Below are positions 18,586 to 26,983 of a stretch of 64,000 nucleotides of DNA, piece by piece (position 1 is the stretch's first letter; each line of letters opens with the position of its first letter). A program made the translations under genes and the position numbers. Source of the stretch: Robiginitalea sp. SC105 (GTDB taxonomy: Bacteria > Bacteroidota > Bacteroidia > Flavobacteriales > Flavobacteriaceae); assembly GCF_014243345.1 (NCBI RefSeq), contig NZ_JACLZF010000001.1:496001-560000 (forward strand). Direction: 5' to 3'. Under the pieces are notes generated by a model. The model saw nothing but the letters and a program-made list of their open reading frames with translations. It did not search any database and had not been told where the DNA came from.

Positions 18586-19326
18586 TTATTTCTTTTCATC
18601 AGGTTGCGTCAATTCCAGAATGCGGTCAATGGTCTCGCTAACCACCTTCAATTCACTTTTAAATATAATGTCTTTAACAACTTCTCTCTTAAACGCAATG
18701 GCATTTTGGAATTCCAGGCTGCTTAAGAAGGCGTCATCTGTCTTAGAATTGAAAATGTTGGTATTGTTGGAAAATGAAAGGTAAGAAATATGTTTCCCGA
18801 AGTAGGGGAAGTATTCATCAAAACTATAATCCCTGGAGATCATTTCTTCTTCTTTGTAATCCTTGACCAATTCATCCCAATTTTGAAGAAGTTCCCGTAA
18901 TTCCAGATTGGTCAGGATCTCAAAGGAAGAAGTGTTGGTCAGGGAATTCACCGTAGACTGATGCGGGTTGAAGGTATAGTTGTGAAAGGTCTGTGAAATA
19001 TAAAAAGAGAGGGAATCCTTGTTGGCGGATGCTATATCCCCCGGGGGAATATCCAGTATTTTCGTGGCGTTGTTGTAAACCGTAAAGTGGTAAGCAACCA
19101 CGGTATCCAGCTGGGCCCTGTTCAACAGGAATTCCTTATGGATGTGATCCAAATAATCCGATTCTTTCTTCCTTTCAATTCGTTCGGTATTCCAGTTATT
19201 TACCTGCAGTGCCAGCAGGATCCCAATCATGACCAGAATGACCTCTCCGATGGCGTATTTCAAATACTTTCCGGTATTCCCTTCCGAGAGTAACTTCTGG
19301 CGAATTTTCCTGAAGCGTTTTAGCAT
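18586..19326 (-). CDS. DUF6090 family membrane protein (copy 2)
   Basis: A 246-residue DUF6090 protein. After a basic leader (MLKRFRKIRQKLLSEGNTGK) the membrane helix IGEVILVMIGILLALQVN precedes NWN. The soluble part is helical and ends in the lysine-rich PDEKK. It is one of four island paralogues; the first 20 residues are closer to copy 3 than to core copy 1 (shared RKIRQKLLSEGNTG-like run). Function is unknown. The repeat R1 lies upstream of its start, between it and the serine hydrolase gene. Confidence 0.8.
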   Translation of the reverse strand: MLKRFRKIRQKLLSEGNTGKYLKYAIGEVILVMIGILLALQVNNWNTERIERKKESDYLDHIHKEFLLNRAQLDTVVAYHFTVYNNATKILDIPPGDIASANKDSLSFYISQTFHNYTFNPHQSTVNSLTNTSSFEILTNLELRELLQNWDELVKDYKEEEMISRDYSFDEYFPYFGKHISYLSFSNNTNIFNSKTDDAFLSSLEFQNAIAFKREVVKDIIFKSELKVVSETIDRILELTQPDEKK

Positions 19327-19376
19327 GCCTTATCAGTTGGTTAGAATTCGGTGCCGATTTCCTGTTCCATTCAACT

Positions 19377-19432
19377 GGCCGGTACCAGGGGTTTTTGGTT
19401 TCATGAAAGCTGGTACAAAGGGGCGAATCATG
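19377..19432. repeat. R element, copy R1
   Basis: This intergenic stretch matches the other R copies: GGCCGGTACCAGGGG corresponds to the GGCCGRGCGCCAGGCG core, and TTTTTGGTTTCATGAAAGCT corresponds to the TTTAGTGAAAGTTAGTGA tail. It lies at the 3' end of the serine hydrolase gene on that gene's coding strand. The match is imperfect and by eye. Confidence 0.5.
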
Positions 19433-19434
19433 GC

Positions 19435-20613
19435 CTAGGACTCATTGTCTTTGCCTGCTGTCGTTTTTAAATATTTATCTACGAGATTATACAACTCTAT
19501 GATCAGTAATTCCCTCAACTCTGAATTGGAATTCATAAACAAGAGAATGGTCAGGGGTTCATCGAGTTTTCGAACCACCATTGTTCGCGTTCCATTCCAG
19601 CTTCCCCGATGCATGGCAAGGTCATCAGTGACTATCCATCCCATACCATAACCGAACTTTTTCCCCTGGTTAAATGGATATAAATCAATCATTTCGTGCC
19701 CGGTAGCAGGCCAATCGCCGGTGATCTGTGAACTTGGCTTAAAAATTCTTTCATGTAAGTCGTTGGAAAGGATCACATTACTTCGAAGGGCGCGATCGTA
19801 TGCCAGGTAGTCCATGATATTCGTATAGACGGCACCATCTCCCAGGATTCCATTCATGAAATACCCATCCACTTTTTCCCAATTCCCCAGGCTGTCCTTT
19901 TCATAGCAATAGGCCCGTTCCGGAATGTCAATGGGATGGGCCAGGTTGTAATAATTAGTGCGTTCCATTCCAGCTTTGCTAAAGACATTTTCTTTTGCAT
20001 ATGCTGAAAACTCCTGCCCGCTTACCTTCTCTACCAATAGCGCTAAAACCAGATAGGCTGTATTTGAATATTCCCACCCCTTTCCGGGCTCGAATAATGG
20101 CTCCGGATTGGTTTCTAGCCATTTCAAGATATCCTTATTTTCGACAATCTTTGACCTATCCCAACTTTCCAAAAAATAAGGGGATTCATAATCTGCTATT
20201 CCAGAAGTATGATTGAGTAACTGCTCAACAGTAATATCCTCAAAAACAGGATAGTTCCAAAACTTCGTTATTGTATCCTGAAGGGAAAGGACATTATTAT
20301 CAACAAGACTTAAGATGCATAGTGCTGTAAACTGCTTACTGACAGAGGCCATTCTCATATTCGTGCGGAGCGTGACAGGCTCTTTTCCTGCTATATCCCT
20401 TAATCCGTAGCCTTTCCCGAAAATCATTTCCTGCCCGTACGAAACTGCGATGGCAGCTCCTGGTCCCTCTGCTCCGATTTTAGCATTGAAAAGCGAATCA
20501 ATACTCGATTGAAGCTGCTTGAGTCCAATTGATTGTGATTCTATTTTATTGTCCTTGTTTTGCTTACAGGAAACCAAAACCATTAATAAAATTAGCATCA
20601 ATAGGTTTTTCAT
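19435..20613 (-). CDS. Serine hydrolase, beta-lactamase class C-like lipoprotein
   Basis: A 392-residue penicillin-binding-protein-like hydrolase with a lipobox (LMVLVSC, Cys16). The catalytic SxxK is S90-V-S-K93 and the second motif YSN is at 182-184. The third motif is HRG in AMHRGSWNG, as in esterase-type members of the class C/LactB family. Family members act as esterases, D-peptidases or beta-lactamases; resistance cannot be inferred from sequence. The base composition is AT-richer than in core genes, as in the rest of the island. Confidence 0.88.
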   Translation of the reverse strand: MKNLLMLILLMVLVSCKQNKDNKIESQSIGLKQLQSSIDSLFNAKIGAEGPGAAIAVSYGQEMIFGKGYGLRDIAGKEPVTLRTNMRMASVSKQFTALCILSLVDNNVLSLQDTITKFWNYPVFEDITVEQLLNHTSGIADYESPYFLESWDRSKIVENKDILKWLETNPEPLFEPGKGWEYSNTAYLVLALLVEKVSGQEFSAYAKENVFSKAGMERTNYYNLAHPIDIPERAYCYEKDSLGNWEKVDGYFMNGILGDGAVYTNIMDYLAYDRALRSNVILSNDLHERIFKPSSQITGDWPATGHEMIDLYPFNQGKKFGYGMGWIVTDDLAMHRGSWNGTRTMVVRKLDEPLTILLFMNSNSELRELLIIELYNLVDKYLKTTAGKDNES

Positions 20614-20705
20614 GGTATTGGTTTTAACTACAGGATGTTTTAAAGGCGTTTACCGCTTCATTGGATAATTCCTTTATTTCCATATGTTCGAATTAGGCAA
20701 AACGC

Positions 20706-20785
20706 TCCGACTACAGCTCATGGACGAGAGCAAAGAAGTTTTTGATTTGATGGAAAGTTAATAAAAAGGGCACAAGCGGAGGAGC
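20706..20785. repeat. R element, copy R2
   Basis: CCGACTACAGCTCATGGACG, followed by AAGTTTTTGATTTGATGGAA and GTTAATAAAAAGGG, follows the same order as the other R copies. It lies in the 200-base gap at the 3' end of the broken gene 20814-21269. Divergent; aligned by eye. Confidence 0.45.
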
Positions 20786-20813
20786 ATGGGCTATCCCCAC
20801 GGAAGTGCCTTCG

Positions 20814-21269
20814 TTACTTCTTGGACTCTGAAAAAATTTGATTCATCCACACGGAAAAATCCCTGGAAAAGGCAAATCCCACTTCATTCCAATACGCTTC
20901 GAAACCCGGTGAGTTTAGAGCTGCCACGATGAATTTTGCATAATTGTCCCAATGATTATCCGGCATAAGGTTCAATTTATGGTGGTGAAAGTAGGTTTCT
21001 GCGTGAAGCAAAAGCATCATATGGTTCCAATTCCTGAATTCCAGATCCCCGGAACTTAAATCCTCTTCCGTCATTACTTTCGCCCAACGGTCTGCATGTT
21101 CCACCCTGAATTTTGTCAGTTCCAGGGCGAATTAAGATAGTGAATGTCTTGCTGAAGCCCTGTTTACCCGAGTGCCCTGTCTTACTTGTTTCGCCAAATA
21201 AATCAAGGTGATGATAACGGCAACCGAGGCTATAATCTCACTTATTCGCGCGATGTTTTCTAAAGTCAT
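20814..21269 (-). pseudogene. Single-TM hypothetical protein interrupted by an in-frame TAA
   Basis: The minus-strand frame from the ATG at 21269 reads MTLENIARISEIIASVAV and then a membrane helix ending LIYLAKQVRQG, a start typical of a common ~150-residue membrane-anchored family of unknown function. A TAA at 21132-21134 stops it after 45 residues. The same frame then continues from FALELTKF to the stop at 20814, giving a normal-looking C-terminal domain (96 residues from the GTG at 21104). Without the stop the gene would encode about 151 residues. The simplest explanation is a single CAA-to-TAA change. Sequencing error or suppression cannot be excluded. Confidence 0.75.
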
Positions 21270-21282
21270 TTTGGTGCTTTTG

Positions 21283-22071
21283 TCAATGATTAATTTCGGC
21301 TTCGATCAACTCTAAAATCTCCAGTATTCTGTTGCGTAAAGCCTCTGATTGCAGATTTGCTGCTTTATTCAAGGTAATCGCGCTTCCGGGAACCGCTTCC
21401 AGCTTTCTACTGCTTAATATTTCATTCAAGGGAGCACCCAGCTTGGAGGTTCCGATTTCTATTTTATAGGATTCCTCGTTTTTATCTAAAAGCCACAGAT
21501 GTTTGGAGTCATTTATAAAACTATCAGAGACATCTCTGCCCAGGCCTAATTCTGACAGAATTATACCGAATTCGCCATTCACGAATGCAGACCATGTAGC
21601 TTCAATTTCCCGGACTCCTACAACATCGGACGACCAATTTGATAGCAGGCGTTTTAGCTTATGGTTGCGGATCAGCATTAAATTGCCCGAACTCGTTAAA
21701 TCATTTTGAATAGGATCGTATGTGGGATCATGGAACATGTTCGCAATGTCTTTGACCAGACTGTCACGAATAACTCCTTCAGGTTGGTCAAAGGCCCTTA
21801 ACAGGCTGATAGCCGAAGAAATGATCCGGTCCCTGGTTGTCATTTTTTCTTCTAACTGCAAGAGATTGGCCTGATAATCTTCCTGCAGTTGTTTGAGGAC
21901 CACTTGTTCCCTTATCCGGTCTTTTCTTTGTTCATTCCAGTCATTTACCTGCAACGCCAGCAGGATACCTATCATGACCAGAACTATTTCACCGATGGCG
22001 TACTTGAAATACCTTCCGGTATTCCCTTCGGAAAGCAGATTTTGCCTGATCCGTCTGAAAAACTTGATCAT
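21283..22071 (-). CDS. DUF6090 family membrane protein (copy 3)
   Basis: A 262-residue DUF6090 protein: leader MIKFFRRIRQNLLSEGNTGR, then the helix IGEIVLVMIGILLALQVN and DWN, then a helical domain with long charged heptad-like stretches (residues about 45-90). Its stop lies 13 bases before the start of the interrupted gene 20814-21269, suggesting these two once shared a transcript. Function is unknown. The SEGNTG run links it most closely to copy 2. Confidence 0.8.
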   Translation of the reverse strand: MIKFFRRIRQNLLSEGNTGRYFKYAIGEIVLVMIGILLALQVNDWNEQRKDRIREQVVLKQLQEDYQANLLQLEEKMTTRDRIISSAISLLRAFDQPEGVIRDSLVKDIANMFHDPTYDPIQNDLTSSGNLMLIRNHKLKRLLSNWSSDVVGVREIEATWSAFVNGEFGIILSELGLGRDVSDSFINDSKHLWLLDKNEESYKIEIGTSKLGAPLNEILSSRKLEAVPGSAITLNKAANLQSEALRNRILEILELIEAEINH

Positions 22072-22123
22072 ATCGTATGTCTTTTCGGCCAGCGTAGCGC
22101 CTGGCTCCTCACTATCAAAGGGT

Positions 22124-22633
22124 TTAATGATCGTTAAGCCTAATCCATCTAAGACGGCTTTTAGGGTATCGATTCGTGAGGGGGTAAAGTGTCAGTGTAT
22201 CACCAGAGAATTCATACCTCCGTATAGCCACCGTACCCCACATAGCCTGAAAGTTTGCCGATTCGATATGATGCTCGATAATGTTCAGTGTGTCATTCAC
22301 CGTATACTTCCCAAAATAGACAAAATTATCAGCTAAATGCCTTAAATCCCGGGTTGTCAAACTATCGAGTCCACCACTTCCCTCAAATTCATAGGCTTCA
22401 TAATTTTCAGTTACGTGATGCACGCCCATTCCACCTTTACCGTCATAAATTATAAATCCTTTTCTGTTTTTATAATTACCTTGTCTTGGTTCCCACCGTG
22501 AGGTAGTATCCTTTTGAGTTTCTACGATAGAAAGCGTCCATCTTCCTGTGAATTTATCAAAGTCGGATGATTCATTCTCAGCATTGCAGGATAGCAGCAA
22601 AGGCAGAAGAAGAAGTATTTTTGGCTTATTCAA
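22124..22633 (-). CDS. Lipocalin-like domain lipoprotein
   Basis: A 169-residue lipoprotein (leader LLPLLLSC) with a lipocalin-like fold pattern. The FTGRWTLSIVE motif near the mature N-terminus is followed by a run of short strands and YDGKGGMGVH. The family is found in secreted or envelope proteins of unknown ligand, often in islands. It is 3 bases downstream of a small membrane protein gene on the same strand, so the two are probably one cassette. The mature part has no further cysteines. Confidence 0.75.
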   Translation of the reverse strand: MNKPKILLLLPLLLSCNAENESSDFDKFTGRWTLSIVETQKDTTSRWEPRQGNYKNRKGFIIYDGKGGMGVHHVTENYEAYEFEGSGGLDSLTTRDLRHLADNFVYFGKYTVNDTLNIIEHHIESANFQAMWGTVAIRRYEFSGDTLTLYPLTNRYPKSRLRWIRLNDH

Positions 22634-22636
22634 TTC

Positions 22637-22861
22637 CTAAAAGGTCAACACATTCCCCCAATTCAAAAGGAGCATGGTTATAGATGTAAATACAATACTA
22701 TATAAAATTGCAGCCTGCCAATAGGATAGTCTCGTTGGCCAGTGTTTCCACATCTTTGGACCATACCCTTTTTTAGCATAAGCACTGGTCAGCTTCCAAA
22801 AAAGTAAAGTGAATAATGAGAAAATCATTATCGCCGTAAACATTACCCAGGTTTTTTCCAT
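22637..22861 (-). CDS. Small two-helix membrane protein
   Basis: A 74-residue hydrophobic protein with two predicted membrane helices (about residues 5-25 and 48-68) joined by a basic loop (KKGYGPKMWKHWPTR). I do not recognise a family. It sits directly upstream of the lipocalin-like lipoprotein gene with a 3-base gap. Size and lack of motifs allow other explanations, but the hydrophobic pattern and position support a real gene. Confidence 0.6.
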   Translation of the reverse strand: MEKTWVMFTAIMIFSLFTLLFWKLTSAYAKKGYGPKMWKHWPTRLSYWQAAILYSIVFTSITMLLLNWGNVLTF

Positions 22862-22919
22862 TTTTCAGACTTTTACTTTTTCTTGAATGTTGCCACCGGT
22901 TTGCATGGGGCTGGTGCTT

Positions 22920-23453
22920 TTATTTTTCAATGTCATAGGTCAGGATTTTAAGTCCTTCGTCAAATGATTCGGTTTCCTTCAAGTTCCATTTTGTATTTGT
23001 GGTCGATTTTCCGAAAAGCCGAATTCCTTCTCCGAGAATAATTGGATTCAGTTTTAATTTCAGTTGGTCTATAAGTCCATTGTCCAGCAACCAACCTGCA
23101 AACTCACCGCCACCACATAAGTAGACGTCCGTGTCGGCTTCGCTTTTTATTTCTCTTACTCTGTCGATTGATTTTGGTTCTACATGAACTGTTTTCGACC
23201 TGTTTTCGAGTTTCAAGGAGTCGGAAAAAATGTAGTGTTCCATATGGGGATATGCGGGTTGCCCTGGTTCGAGTCCATACCGATAGCCAAATTCATACGT
23301 TCTGCGGCCCATGATCACAGTCCTGAACTTTTGCAAGTCAGACAGGTATTTATCAACACCGCTTCCACCGGCAACAAAGCTGCTTATATCATCATTCGGT
23401 CCGGCAATGAAACCGTCAATAGAACTTGCCACATAGTAGATAATCCTTGCCAT
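22920..23453 (-). CDS. Dihydrofolate reductase-like (RibD C-terminal domain) protein
   Basis: A 177-residue protein of the RibD C-terminal/DHFR-like family. It begins IIYYVASSIDGFIAGP, with the VIMGRRTYEFG turn and the VYLCGGGEFAGWLL nucleotide-binding segment. These NADPH reductase-fold proteins are frequent in gene cassettes and islands, and most have no known substrate. Its length fits stand-alone members. It starts upstream of repeat R3, with the DUF2188 gene on the far side. Confidence 0.88.
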   Translation of the reverse strand: MARIIYYVASSIDGFIAGPNDDISSFVAGGSGVDKYLSDLQKFRTVIMGRRTYEFGYRYGLEPGQPAYPHMEHYIFSDSLKLENRSKTVHVEPKSIDRVREIKSEADTDVYLCGGGEFAGWLLDNGLIDQLKLKLNPIILGEGIRLFGKSTTNTKWNLKETESFDEGLKILTYDIEK

Positions 23454-23493
23454 GAGTTCCTGATTTTTTGTATTGCCATAACCCCGTCAATAA

Positions 23494-23566
23494 CTGTGGC
23501 CGAGCTCCATGCGGTTTTGTGTTGATTTGTAAGTTAGGAAAAAAAGGGGGTAATCAGGCGCGGAAG
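23494..23566. repeat. R element, copy R3
   Basis: TGTGGCCGAGCTCCATGCGG, then GTTGATTTGTAAGTTAGGAA and GGGGGTAATCAGGCGCGG, follows the R order closely, including the GGGGTAATC tail shared with R7. It lies at the 3' end of the DUF2188 gene on that gene's strand. Confidence 0.6.
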
Positions 23567-23630
23567 TATTCCCACTGGTTTCTTGCCAGCGGCAATGCAT
23601 CGGAGAAGCCCTGCTTCTTCCAAATATATT

Positions 23631-23921
23631 TCAATCGTAGTTTAGGCGGTCCCTGATGCTGCCGTCCTGTCTATGGATAATCACATCTGCTTTGTACTTT
23701 CTCGCCAGTCCTTTTGCTTTTTTAATGGCGGTTTCCTGCAGCCTGTGTTTGGAGGTGATGCGTTTATTCCCTTCGCGCCTTACGGCCCAAAACTCTCCAT
23801 AGGGCACCACGTGCTGGTTCCAGGACCTTCCCCGTTTACTTTGACGGCTGCTTTTCAAAAAGAGCTCTGCGAGTTCGCTAATAATGTCTATCCAGGACCG
23901 GGATCCGCTGCTTTTCGGCAT
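23631..23921 (-). CDS. DUF2188 domain protein
   Basis: A 96-residue protein whose C-terminal half is a DUF2188 domain: NQHVVPYGEFWAVRREGN, then KRITSKHRLQETAIKKAK and VIIHRQDGSIRDRLNYD. The N-terminal 36 residues (from MPKSSGSRSW) are basic and lack a known domain. This N-terminal part recurs in two broken copies at 29870-29950 and 31041-31178. Function of DUF2188 is unknown; small basic proteins of this kind are common in accessory DNA. Confidence 0.85.
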   Translation of the reverse strand: MPKSSGSRSWIDIISELAELFLKSSRQSKRGRSWNQHVVPYGEFWAVRREGNKRITSKHRLQETAIKKAKGLARKYKADVIIHRQDGSIRDRLNYD

Positions 23922-24001
23922 TTGAATATTTTGATCATGCCTAAGATACTCCTAAACCGATAAATTAGGGTTTGATGCCTGTAAATGTCACCTGGGTTCA
24001 C

Positions 24002-24075
24002 AGTCTGGCTGTGTCTTGTGGCCGGGCGCCAGGCGTTTTTTGGTTTAGTGGGAAGTTATCTGAAAGCGGCCAGCA
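24002..24075. repeat. R element, copy R4
   Basis: GTCTGGCTGTGTCTTGTGGC, then GCGCCAGGCG and TTGGTTTAGTGGGAAGTT, in the same order as R5 and R7. It lies in the 409-base gap 23922-24330. That gap also holds the upstream region of DUF2188 and hairpin element E3, and no gene was found in it. Confidence 0.6.
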
Positions 24076-24267
24076 AAAGTCGATTGGTAAAGTCCCGGTT
24101 GGCCCTAGATTTCATTGATCTTGGCGTTCTGTACCCATATAAGAAATTAACATTCTTCGGCGGGAAATAAACGAGCAAGGAATAAATGGAAAGGGAAGAA
24201 AACCCAGTTATCAACAATACCATTGTCGCAGTATTTTCCAGGATTTAGCAATTAGCATGTCGCCTTC

Positions 24268-24323
24268 AACGATTTTGCTACGCGCAGTGTCCCGAAGGGC
24301 ATTGCGAACAGGTTTTGTTGTGC
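24268..24323. repeat. Hairpin element E3 (AACG...TTGTTGTGC)
   Basis: AACG at 24268, an imperfect stem (CGCAGTGTCCC and GGGCATTGCG around a GAA loop, 24283-24306), then TTGTTGTGC to 24323. It sits just downstream (minus strand) of the DoxX-like gene at 24331. The outer AACG and TTGTTG ends match E1 and E2 although the stem sequence differs. Confidence 0.5.
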
Positions 24324-24330
24324 GCCTTTT

Positions 24331-25047
24331 TTATTCCTTTGAATTTTCAAACTCTTTCAAGCATTCATTCAATGGTTGACCATCTTTATGAATGCACTCA
24401 CAAAACTTAATTCCAACAGCTTCATTTCCAGTATTCTCAAATTGCTTTTTACAATCTGATAAAGAATTCCTGGGCATTACATCATATCCATAACGGGCAA
24501 ATGAAATCGTTAGCGCCACAGTAATCACAACCCCTGAGAAAAACAGAAATGGAAATTTTGTGCTGTATTTTGCTGGTTTCCTGATAATTCCAAGATCCGG
24601 GAACTGCCTAAATGGTAGAATGTATCTTAACCTGTCATAATTCCATATCAGCAGATACAGATTGGCCAGGACCATTAGGGGTGAGGTCACAAGGGAACCT
24701 TCAAAGCGAACTGCAAATGAGAGCAACCAAATATTCACAATAATTGGGAAGTACAGCAATGCTCCCAAAGTCACGGTTCTGGGTATTAGCAGCAAAACAG
24801 CTGCAACCACCTGCGCAATTCCAATGAATGTGTAATAATAACCCGTGTGATGCAATGCTTCGAGATAAGCACCCATAGGATGAATATCAGATAACCCACT
24901 AGCAAATCTTTCGCCCACAATTTTCACCATTCCTGCAACGATGAAAGCATAAGCCAATGCCAACCGACAAAAGATTGAAAACAACCAATACCATCTATTC
25001 CCCTTTATTTGAAGATAGAATCGTTCAAATGATTGAATCAGGTTCAA
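24331..25047 (-). CDS. DoxX-like membrane protein with a cysteine-containing tail
   Basis: A 238-residue membrane protein with four or five helices in the first 150 residues, including the DoxX-like VAGMVKIVGERFASGL segment and a further helix near residues 160-180. The soluble C-terminal tail has three or four cysteines (DCKKQF, FCECIHKDG, NECLKEF). DoxX-type proteins have poorly defined redox or respiratory roles. The cysteine tail is unlike the short DoxX protein at 33924. It is a separate minus-strand unit bounded by E3 and the gap at 25048-25112. Confidence 0.7.
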   Translation of the reverse strand: MNLIQSFERFYLQIKGNRWYWLFSIFCRLALAYAFIVAGMVKIVGERFASGLSDIHPMGAYLEALHHTGYYYTFIGIAQVVAAVLLLIPRTVTLGALLYFPIIVNIWLLSFAVRFEGSLVTSPLMVLANLYLLIWNYDRLRYILPFRQFPDLGIIRKPAKYSTKFPFLFFSGVVITVALTISFARYGYDVMPRNSLSDCKKQFENTGNEAVGIKFCECIHKDGQPLNECLKEFENSKE

Positions 25048-25112
25048 ATGATAGTTTTTTCTTCAATTACACACTGCGGTTTGCGTTTGGCGCATTTCCG
25101 ATAGGATATGTA

Positions 25113-26441
25113 CTATACAGCTTGTTGCCGCGCGCTGACTCTTTTTATTTTTTGCTTTTTCCAATACGTCAAGCTACGCCATAACCACTCAAATGGCCCA
25201 AATCTGAAATGCCTTAACCAAATAGGACTGTACCAAAGTTGCAGAACCCAAATGATGATAACTACAAAATATAGCTGGTAGTAACTGAGTTCATTAAACA
25301 GCCCTAAACCAAAACCAAAAAATATACCTGCCAGAAAAATTGACTGCATCAAATAATTTGTCAACGCCATTTGCCCAACAGCTTCGAGCCTTTTGAACAG
25401 GCTGCCGAACCAGCCTTTTTGATATATCAGGATAATGAGGGCAACATGAGCCAATGCCAACGCTATGCGCTGAAGGTGATAAACCAGCAACGACAAATCA
25501 AAGGCCTGGTTCTCATACATGGTCATCCTGGCAGTTTCCTGATTTTGTACTTCAAGAACGAAGTACCAGTCATAAATGACCAGGGGGATACCCAACAGGT
25601 AACCGATTATTGCCATTTTTTTGTACTGTCTTTTTTTCCATTCATTGGTAAAAAATCCCAGTTGAAACAGTGCCATGCCCAGAAGCATTAGCGGGATATT
25701 ATCGGTAATCCTGCCAATGAATTCCTTTGTTTGTGCCGCAAAGACCTTGGGATAGACAGCGGTGGCCACATTGACGTAGCCTCCCTTCATCAGGCGTTCT
25801 TCTGCCTCAAATGTTGGATTCGTTTTCGGCTGATCTCCTCCCTGTGGCGCATTTAAAGCCGAATTGTCGGTTTCTGTCCGGGTCTCAAAGTAATACATCC
25901 TTTCCCTTTGATAGTCCATGTTGCTCTCAACAAGCCCAATTAAAATAACCAGGGGCATGGCCAGCAGTTTAAATCGGATTCTCAGGTTTTTGAGAAAAAT
26001 CAATAGCCCCCCGGCAATTGCATACATGAAAAGGATATCGTATTGAAATAAAAGGATATAGCCATTAAACAAACCGAATAAGGCCAGCCAGAACATCCTT
26101 TTGAAGTGTAATTTCCTGATTCCTGCAACTTCCTGTTTTTCCTTATTCCGGAGAAACAACAATATGCCTGCACCAAACAACATGCAGAAGAGGGCTCTCA
26201 TTTTACCTTCAAAAAGACCCTGCACAATAATAGTGGACAGAAAATCTGCAGATGAATAATTGCTTATGAGATTTTGAAAATAGGCGCCCTCCCAGTATTG
26301 CCCACCAACATAAACGTTCATCAGCAGGATCCCGAGAATTGCAATGCCCCTGATGGCATCTATGATCCGAATACGTTTATTGTCGGCTATTGGTTGCGTA
26401 TTCAATAGAAAGTTTTTAGAAAGGTTTAAAACGCACTTCAA
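25113..26441 (-). CDS. DUF418 (YeiB-like) membrane protein
   Basis: A 442-residue polytopic membrane protein. The DUF418/YeiB hallmark RIIDAIRGIAILGILLMNV occurs near residue 25, and the C-terminal DUF418 part contains the GQMALTNYLMQS and WLRHFRFGPFEWLWRSLTYW signatures. About ten helices are expected. The family is suspected to move or modify small molecules, but no function is established. A start after the first 10 residues is possible. It is single in its unit, with R5 on its upstream side. Confidence 0.9.
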   Translation of the reverse strand: MKCVLNLSKNFLLNTQPIADNKRIRIIDAIRGIAILGILLMNVYVGGQYWEGAYFQNLISNYSSADFLSTIIVQGLFEGKMRALFCMLFGAGILLFLRNKEKQEVAGIRKLHFKRMFWLALFGLFNGYILLFQYDILFMYAIAGGLLIFLKNLRIRFKLLAMPLVILIGLVESNMDYQRERMYYFETRTETDNSALNAPQGGDQPKTNPTFEAEERLMKGGYVNVATAVYPKVFAAQTKEFIGRITDNIPLMLLGMALFQLGFFTNEWKKRQYKKMAIIGYLLGIPLVIYDWYFVLEVQNQETARMTMYENQAFDLSLLVYHLQRIALALAHVALIILIYQKGWFGSLFKRLEAVGQMALTNYLMQSIFLAGIFFGFGLGLFNELSYYQLYFVVIIIWVLQLWYSPIWLRHFRFGPFEWLWRSLTYWKKQKIKRVSARQQAV

Positions 26442-26519
26442 CGGTCTGGCTAAAACCCATAGGCGGGCGCCAGGCGATTTTGTTTAAATGAAAGTTAGCA
26501 AAAAGTGATAAGCGGAGAC
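26441..26519. repeat. R element, copy R5
   Basis: ACGGTCTGGCTAAAACCC, then GGCGGGCGCCAGGCG and TTTAAATGAAAGTTAGCA and AAAGTGATAAGCGG. It lies at the 3' end of the small lipoprotein gene (26557-26868) on that gene's strand. Confidence 0.6.
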
Positions 26520-26556
26520 CAATGATTGATGGCACCTGCTGTGTGTAGTTCATATT

Positions 26557-26868
26557 CTACTTGATTTCGCGCAAGTATTCGCGGGGTATATCCAGGAATT
26601 CCTGATAGCACCAACTGTCCGGACAGTCTTCATTGCGCTCAGAATGCTCGGCGATTCTGATTTTAATGGATGCCCCACCACTATCCGTGCCTTCATAAAT
26701 TTCGCCAACTTCGAACGTTCTTTCTTCAGTTCCCACAACGCCCCCAACTGTAACATCGGTGGTATAAACTTGAATGAATTCAAACCTTTCACCCTCGGAT
26801 TCGCCGGAATTATTGCTGCAGGAATACAAACAAATTACCAGGAAAAGAACCTGCAATACGTTTTTCAT
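26557..26868 (-). CDS. Small lipoprotein of unknown function
   Basis: A 103-residue protein with a lipoprotein signal (LVICLYSC, Cys17) followed by a Ser/Glu-rich linker and a beta-rich domain containing a CPDSWC pair of cysteines. I recognise no family. The layout suggests an envelope-exposed disulfide-stabilised domain. It forms a one-gene unit between R5 and hairpin E2. Confidence 0.65.
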   Translation of the reverse strand: MKNVLQVLFLVICLYSCSNNSGESEGERFEFIQVYTTDVTVGGVVGTEERTFEVGEIYEGTDSGGASIKIRIAEHSERNEDCPDSWCYQEFLDIPREYLREIK

Positions 26869-26923
26869 ATTGAAAGAATATGCTCCTAAGATGCTAATAG
26901 ACAGAATCGTTGCATGGTCTGTT

Positions 26924-26976
26924 GCACAACGCTCTTGTTTATAAGTTGTTTTAATGGCTTATATACATTGTTGTGT
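26924..26976. repeat. Hairpin element E2 (GCACAAC...GTTGTGT)
   Basis: GCACAAC (26924-26930) and GTTGTGT (26970-26976) form near-perfect terminal inverted repeats. Between them TATAAG (26940-26945) and CTTATA (26958-26963) form a stem around a TTGTTTTAATGG loop. It lies just downstream (minus strand) of the amidohydrolase gene, 8 bases from its stop. The loop is nearly the same as in E1 while the stem bases differ. Confidence 0.6.
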
Positions 26977-26983
26977 TGCGGGT

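Noticed and set aside
25061-25132. Fourth hairpin element near DUF418
   Set aside because: It ends with GCTTGTTGCC, but the AACG end and a clear stem are missing.
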